Positions 31,812 through 35,580 of a stretch of DNA of 35,580 nt are shown piece after piece (positions within the stretch are counted from its first letter, which is position 1; every line of letters starts with the position of its first letter). Source of the stretch: CAYSYY01 sp964576115 [NCBI: uncultured Gemmatimonadota bacterium] (GTDB lineage Bacteria > Blakebacterota > Blakebacteria > Blakebacterales); assembly GCA_964576115.1 (NCBI GenBank), contig CAZNUA010000013.1, forward strand, positions 28,027-63,606. The letters run 5' to 3'. Under the pieces are notes generated by a model. That model made no database searches. It worked only from the letters and a program-made list of their open reading frames with translations, and was not told the origin of the DNA. The position numbers and the translations under genes were made by a program.

Positions 31812-33323
31812 ATTCAGATCGGATTCGACAACGACAGATATCTCAGCGAGCAGAGTGCCGCCATCCGCGAGCGGGCCGCGGGATTCGAGAACAAGCTCTA
31901 TCTCGAATTCGGCGGCAAACTGATCTACGACTTCCATGCCGCCCGGGTTCTCCCCGGCTTCGAGCCCACGGTGAAGATGCAGCTTCTCAACCGGCTCAAG
32001 GATCAGGTCGAGGTCCTGCTCTGCATCTATGCCGGTGACATCGAGCGCAAGAAACTCCGGGCCGATTTCGGGGTGACGTACGATCTGGACGCCATGCGTC
32101 TGATCGATGAGCTCCGCGAGTGGGAGGTCATGGTCCGAGCGGTGGTCGTGACCCGCTTCGACGGTCAGCCGGCGGCCCAACAGTTCATGAACCGGCTCGA
32201 ACGGCGCGGCATGAGGGTATATGTCCATGCGGCCACCGAAGGGTATCCGACCGATGTGGACACGATCGTCAGCGAGCGGGGGTACGGCGCCAACGAGTAC
32301 ATCGAGACCGAACGGCCGATCGTGGTCGTCACCGCACCCGGGCCGGGCAGCGGCAAACTGGCTACCTGCCTCTCCCAGCTCTACCACGATCACCTGCGGG
32401 GGATCCGGTCGGGGTACGCGAAATTCGAGACTTTCCCGATCTGGAATCTGCCTCTCAAACACCCGGTCAATATCGCCTACGAGGCCGCCACCGCCGATCT
32501 GGGCGATTTCAATCAGGTCGATCCCTTCCACCTCGAAACCTACGGGCAGACGGCGATCAACTACAACCGGGATGTCGAGGTCTTTCCGGTTCTCAAGCGG
32601 ATTCTGGAGAAGATCACCGGCGAACGGTCCCTCTATGCCTCTCCGACCGACATGGGCGTGAACCGGGCCGGCTTCGCGATTTCCGACGACAGTGTCGTCC
32701 AGGCCGCCGCCGTTCAGGAAATCATCCGCCGGTACTTCCGGGCCGGGTGCGAGTACGCCATGGGCATCGCCGAGGCCGAGACGGTCCAGCGGGTCGAACT
32801 GCTGATGAAGGAGGTCGGGGTCGAGCCCCGCGACCGACCGGTGGTCGTCCCCGCCCGCCGGGCCGCCGAGGAGGGCGAGCAGCAGGAGAGGGGCAGCGAA
32901 GGGGTGTATGTCGGAGCGGCACTGGCTCTGCCCGACGGCACCATCGTGACCGGCAAGAACTCCCCCCTGATGCACGCCGCCTCGGCCCTGATCCTGAACG
33001 CCATCAAGCAGCTGGCCGGGCTGCCCGACAGCCTGCCCCTGCTGCCCGAGAACGTCATCGCCTCGATCGAACGGCTCAAGTCCGACGCCTTGAACTCAGA
33101 GCGTCTCAGTCTCGACCTCGACGAAACCCTCATTGCCCTGAGTATCAGCGCCACCACCAATCCCGCCGCCGAGGTCGCCATGGACAAACTGGGCGAACTG
33201 CGGGGCTGCGACATGCATCTGACTCATATGCCGACCCCGGGTGACGAGGCCGGTCTGCGCCAGCTCGGTATCAACCTGACCAGCGACCCCGGCTTCGCTA
33301 GCAAGAGTCTGCTGATATCCTGA
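31812..33323 (+). CDS. DUF1846-family protein, probable ATT start
   Basis: This protein is 503 residues from ATT at 31812. The family is recognised by GFDNDRYLSEQ, NKLYLEFGGKLIYDFHAARV, VVVTAPGPGSGKLATCLSQL and FETFPIWNLPLKHPVNIAYE; its function is unassigned. Conserved family sequence begins at once after 31812 and the usual length is about 490-505 residues. The frame has a TGA at 31749 and no ATG, GTG or TTG until GTG 31971, which would delete 53 conserved residues. AGAGGAG (31798-31804) lies 7 bases before the ATT, in the place where homologues have their initiating Met. A single-base sequencing error would be the alternative explanation. The stop is 5 bases before the DUF6599 gene. Confidence 0.85.
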   Translation: MQIGFDNDRYLSEQSAAIRERAAGFENKLYLEFGGKLIYDFHAARVLPGFEPTVKMQLLNRLKDQVEVLLCIYAGDIERKKLRADFGVTYDLDAMRLIDELREWEVMVRAVVVTRFDGQPAAQQFMNRLERRGMRVYVHAATEGYPTDVDTIVSERGYGANEYIETERPIVVVTAPGPGSGKLATCLSQLYHDHLRGIRSGYAKFETFPIWNLPLKHPVNIAYEAATADLGDFNQVDPFHLETYGQTAINYNRDVEVFPVLKRILEKITGERSLYASPTDMGVNRAGFAISDDSVVQAAAVQEIIRRYFRAGCEYAMGIAEAETVQRVELLMKEVGVEPRDRPVVVPARRAAEEGEQQERGSEGVYVGAALALPDGTIVTGKNSPLMHAASALILNAIKQLAGLPDSLPLLPENVIASIERLKSDALNSERLSLDLDETLIALSISATTNPAAEVAMDKLGELRGCDMHLTHMPTPGDEAGLRQLGINLTSDPGFASKSLLIS

Positions 33324-33328
33324 CCGGG

Positions 33329-34255
33329 ATGGGAAGAGTGAGGAATACATCTCTGGCAATCACCGGTCTGCTCCTGATGTGTACGGTTCTGACCGCCTGT
33401 CAGGGAGAAGGGGCCATGGAGGAAATCGCCCGGAACATACCCACCGAAGTCGGAGGCTGGACGGCCGCCGGATCCGATCGGACCTATGACCGGGAGACCC
33501 TGTTCGATTACATGAACGGCGGGGCGGAGATCTACCTGGCTTTTGATTTCCGCGGCGTGTTGACCAGACGCTATCACGCTGAGGACGCCGGAGATCCGGC
33601 CCTGACCGATGAGATCGTCCTCGATATCTACGATATGGGCTCCTCGGCCGAAGCCTTCGGGGTTTTCAGCTGCGATGTCGAAGACGAACCGGCCGGGATC
33701 GGTCAGGGTTCGGAGTACGGGTACGGACTGCTCCGCTTCTGGCAGGGAAGGTTCTTTGTTTCGATACTCACCTCGGGTAGTCTCGAAACCGCCGAAGCGG
33801 CCATCCTGGAACTGGGACGGACCGTTGCGGACGTCCTCGGCCCGACCGGTCCGGAACCGGAGCTGCTCGCTCTGCTGCCCTCCGTCGGCCGGCTCGACAA
33901 CCGGACCGGCTACTTCCACGGCAATGTCACGCTGAACGTCCGCTTTTTCATCGCCAGCGATAACATTCTCGGTCTGGACCGTGATACAGATTGCGCCATC
34001 GCCGAGTACGAGCGTGGCGAAACCGGGAAAGTCACGCTTCTGATCGTCCGCTATCCGGATCCCGACCGGGCCGCGGCGGCGGAGAGCACGTTCCGGACAA
34101 TATACCTCTCGGCGGCCGGTGAATCGGGCGAGGAACAGATGGACGACGGTGGCTGGACCCGGGTGATGAGAGAGGAGACCGTTCTCGCCCTGGTCTTTGA
34201 TGCTCCGACGGTAGAAATCGCCCGGGAGCTGCAGGCAGAAATCCGCTTCCCCTGA
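33329..34255 (+). CDS. DUF6599-like lipoprotein
   Basis: This 308-residue exported protein has a lipobox signal (LTAC, Cys24). The mature part has the family pattern LFDYMNGGAEIYLAFDFRGV and then IVLDIYDMGSSAEAFGVFSC, a two-module alpha/beta arrangement with a similar second half (ITASDN-like FFIASDNILGL, RYPDPDRAAAAES). Biochemical function is not established. These proteins are often encoded beside DUF362 proteins in candidate-phylum genomes, as here. The ATG at 33329 lacks a clear ribosome site and is 5 bases after the DUF1846 stop, suggesting coupling. A strong palindrome covers its stop codon. Confidence 0.75.
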   Translation: MGRVRNTSLAITGLLLMCTVLTACQGEGAMEEIARNIPTEVGGWTAAGSDRTYDRETLFDYMNGGAEIYLAFDFRGVLTRRYHAEDAGDPALTDEIVLDIYDMGSSAEAFGVFSCDVEDEPAGIGQGSEYGYGLLRFWQGRFFVSILTSGSLETAEAAILELGRTVADVLGPTGPEPELLALLPSVGRLDNRTGYFHGNVTLNVRFFIASDNILGLDRDTDCAIAEYERGETGKVTLLIVRYPDPDRAAAAESTFRTIYLSAAGESGEEQMDDGGWTRVMREETVLALVFDAPTVEIARELQAEIRFP

Positions 34256-34268
34256 CAGGGGAAGCGGA
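34242..34268. terminator. Perfect 27-bp palindrome over the DUF6599 stop codon
   Basis: TCCGCTTCCCCTG (34242-34254) and CAGGGGAAGCGGA (34256-34268) are exact inverted repeats around A34255. As RNA this is an 11-bp GC-rich stem with loop UGACA, and the stop TGA (34253-34255) is in the loop. No T-run follows and the next gene begins 30 bases later. It may partly terminate, or protect the 3' end of the upstream message. Confidence 0.65.
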
Positions 34269-34298
34269 ATGCAACCCTCGCAACGGGGAGAGCCGCTG

Positions 34299-35192
34299 AT
34301 GACTCGCCTGATCGTTCGTCGAGATTTTTTGAAAGAGAGCACCTGCGCCGCACTCGGCACCGCGGTGGGATTGAGCCCGCGTACGGAATCGCGGAACCAG
34401 GCTGGAGACACAACCGCCCGGGTGGTTCTGATCAGGCACCCCGAGGCGGTCGTGGCCGGCTCGAATTTCAACGCTCCGGTCATCCGGCAGATGCTCGACG
34501 AGGCGGTCGCCGCTCTGCTCGGGGCTCCAGACGGCGCCGCCGCTTTCGGCGCTCTGATCAAGCCTGGCGAGGTGGTGGGGATCAAGACCAACGTCTGGTC
34601 GTATCTACCCACCCCGGCCGAGGTTGAGGAGGCGTTGCGCGAGCGGGTGCTGGGCGCCGGTGTGGCCGAGGACGATCTCGCCATCGACGATCACACCTGC
34701 CGGACCAATCCCGTCTTCAAGCGGGCCACGGCCCTGATCAACGTGCGTCCGATCCGGACCCACTACCTGGCCGGTATGAGCGGCTGTATCAAGAACTACA
34801 TCATGTTTGCCGCTTCGCAGCCGGCTTTGCATCCCGACAGCTGTGCCGATCTCGGTTCGACCTTCAACCTGCCGATCGTTCGGGGGAAGACCCGGCTCAA
34901 TATCCTCTGCTGTCTCACCCCGCAGTTTCATGGACGGGGGCCGCACCATTTCAGCCGCCGCTACGTCTGGGACTACCGGGGTATTCTGGTCGGGCGGGAT
35001 CCGGTGGCGGTGGATACGATCGGTCTGGAACTGATCAAGGCCAAGCGTCGGGAAGTGCTGGGTCCCGGACAGGAACTGCCACCGGTGCCCAAGCATATCC
35101 AGCTGGCCGATACCCGGCACGGGATCGGCACGAGCGATCTGAACCGCATCGAACTCATCCGACTGGGCTGGGAAGAGGGTATTCTGATCTGA
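34299..35192 (+). CDS. DUF362-domain protein with Tat signal
   Basis: This 297-residue protein begins with a twin-arginine motif (VRRDFLKES) and a short Ala-rich region, so it is probably exported folded. The DUF362 domain follows (VVGIKTNVWSYLPTPAEVEE, THYLAGMSGCIKNYIMFAAS, GILVGRDPVAVDTIGLELIK). Family members are iron-sulfur-associated proteins of uncertain function. Here the ferredoxin-type Cys cluster seen in longer members is absent. The ATG at 34299 has GGGGAG (34285-34290) at the right spacing; an earlier ATG at 34269 lies in the palindrome flank and is less likely. Confidence 0.85.
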   Translation: MTRLIVRRDFLKESTCAALGTAVGLSPRTESRNQAGDTTARVVLIRHPEAVVAGSNFNAPVIRQMLDEAVAALLGAPDGAAAFGALIKPGEVVGIKTNVWSYLPTPAEVEEALRERVLGAGVAEDDLAIDDHTCRTNPVFKRATALINVRPIRTHYLAGMSGCIKNYIMFAASQPALHPDSCADLGSTFNLPIVRGKTRLNILCCLTPQFHGRGPHHFSRRYVWDYRGILVGRDPVAVDTIGLELIKAKRREVLGPGQELPPVPKHIQLADTRHGIGTSDLNRIELIRLGWEEGILI

Positions 35193-35245
35193 GCGGCCCG
35201 GCCTCCGGATAATTGCAGGGCAGGCTTGCTGCCGGGAGAGGTGAT

Positions 35246-35580
35246 ATGAAGAACCACAGTCGGTTCAAGACCGCCGCCGGCTGTCTGATGGTCGTTCTGC
35301 TGACTCTGGGGTCGGTGCCGACCGTCATGAACGCCCAGACTCCATCCGCTCTGACCTATGAGAGTTCCCTGCTCTGGTCGAAGGCCTACGATATCGCCCT
35401 GACCGGTGATCTGGCCTGCTGCGCCTTCCTCAACGGGCTGGTGATCCTCGATATCAGCGATCGATCCGATCCGGTTCTGCTCTCCCGGCTCTATCTGGGC
35501 GGAGGAAACGCCGTCGCCGTCGAGGGTTCGTACGCCTATCTCGCGGCCGGACGGGAGGGCCTGCAGATCGTGGACATCTC
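35246..35580 (+). CDS. LVIVD-repeat exported protein (start only)
   Basis: An ATG at 35246 follows GGGAGAGG (35234-35241) and opens a frame that runs off the window. Residues 1-32 are a signal peptide (basic start, MVVLLTLGSVPTVMNAQ). The mature part shows LVIVD-type propeller blades, NGLVILDISDRSDPVLLSRL and GSYAYLAAGREGLQIVDIS, about 40 residues apart. Proteins of this kind form surface or periplasmic beta-propellers, and the partner is unknown. Confidence 0.8.
   Translation, partial: MKNHSRFKTAAGCLMVVLLTLGSVPTVMNAQTPSALTYESSLLWSKAYDIALTGDLACCAFLNGLVILDISDRSDPVLLSRLYLGGGNAVAVEGSYAYLAAGREGLQIVDI

Noticed and set aside
31748-32038. An ATG-started frame that could supply an alternative N-terminus to DUF1846 through a frameshift
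   Set aside because: Its peptide is Arg/Thr-rich without family similarity. The DUF1846 frame is intact with its own ribosome site before the ATT, so no frameshift is needed.

Overview
The window comes from a high-GC Gram-negative bacterium outside the well-studied phyla. The evidence is lipoprotein and Tat signals, an outer-membrane barrel protein, two PadR plus duplicated-permease (ADOP) pairs of the kind common in Acidobacteriota and related candidate phyla, a Ser/Thr kinase with a TolB-like propeller, and an oxygen-independent ribonucleotide reductase. I cannot name the phylum from sequence alone. No tRNA, rRNA, CRISPR array, transposase or integrase was seen.

Layout. Positions 1-4762 hold a gene tail, a TlpA-like thioredoxin lipoprotein, a possible truncated secreted peptide, and a PadR regulator translationally coupled to an ADOP permease. 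Positions 4763-14231 form a lower-GC block with a divergent membrane protein, a very large subtilisin/von Willebrand A protein, a coupled small Cys-rich protein, and a convergent kinase-propeller protein. The block is bracketed by a perfect 70-bp direct repeat of the 3' end of the ADOP gene (4693-4762 and 14232-14301), as expected for an integrated element that targets the end of a gene. Positions 14321-18912 hold a gamma-glutamyltransferase and a GH78 rhamnosidase-like lipoprotein in one operon. Positions 19148-23020 hold nrdD, a thioredoxin-like gene and nrdG, all overlapping. Positions 23677-27418 hold a sulfur operon: HTH-PocR regulator, sulfide:quinone-reductase-like flavoprotein, DUF1641, single-cysteine DsrC/TusE and DsrE. 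Next come a structured intergenic segment, a small outer-membrane protein, and a second ADOP/PadR pair on the minus strand. The right end holds DUF1846, DUF6599 and DUF362 proteins and the start of an LVIVD-repeat protein.

How the parts work together. The sulfur operon looks like a membrane sulfide or persulfide oxidation module with cytoplasmic sulfur carriers. The nrd operon supplies deoxynucleotides without oxygen. Together they suggest an anaerobic or microaerophilic life. The PadR/ADOP pairs look like self-regulated membrane modules. The repeat-bounded block is the best candidate for an undescribed system: a protease without a recognisable signal peptide, carrying three propeptide-like modules, with a partner protein, a membrane receptor-like protein and a signalling kinase.

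Other points are a DUF1846 gene whose only sensible start is ATT, a 170-nt segment with nested perfect stems directly after the sulfur operon, repeated TGCAT-N3-ATGCA dyads before the PocR regulator, and strong hairpins overlapping stop codons.
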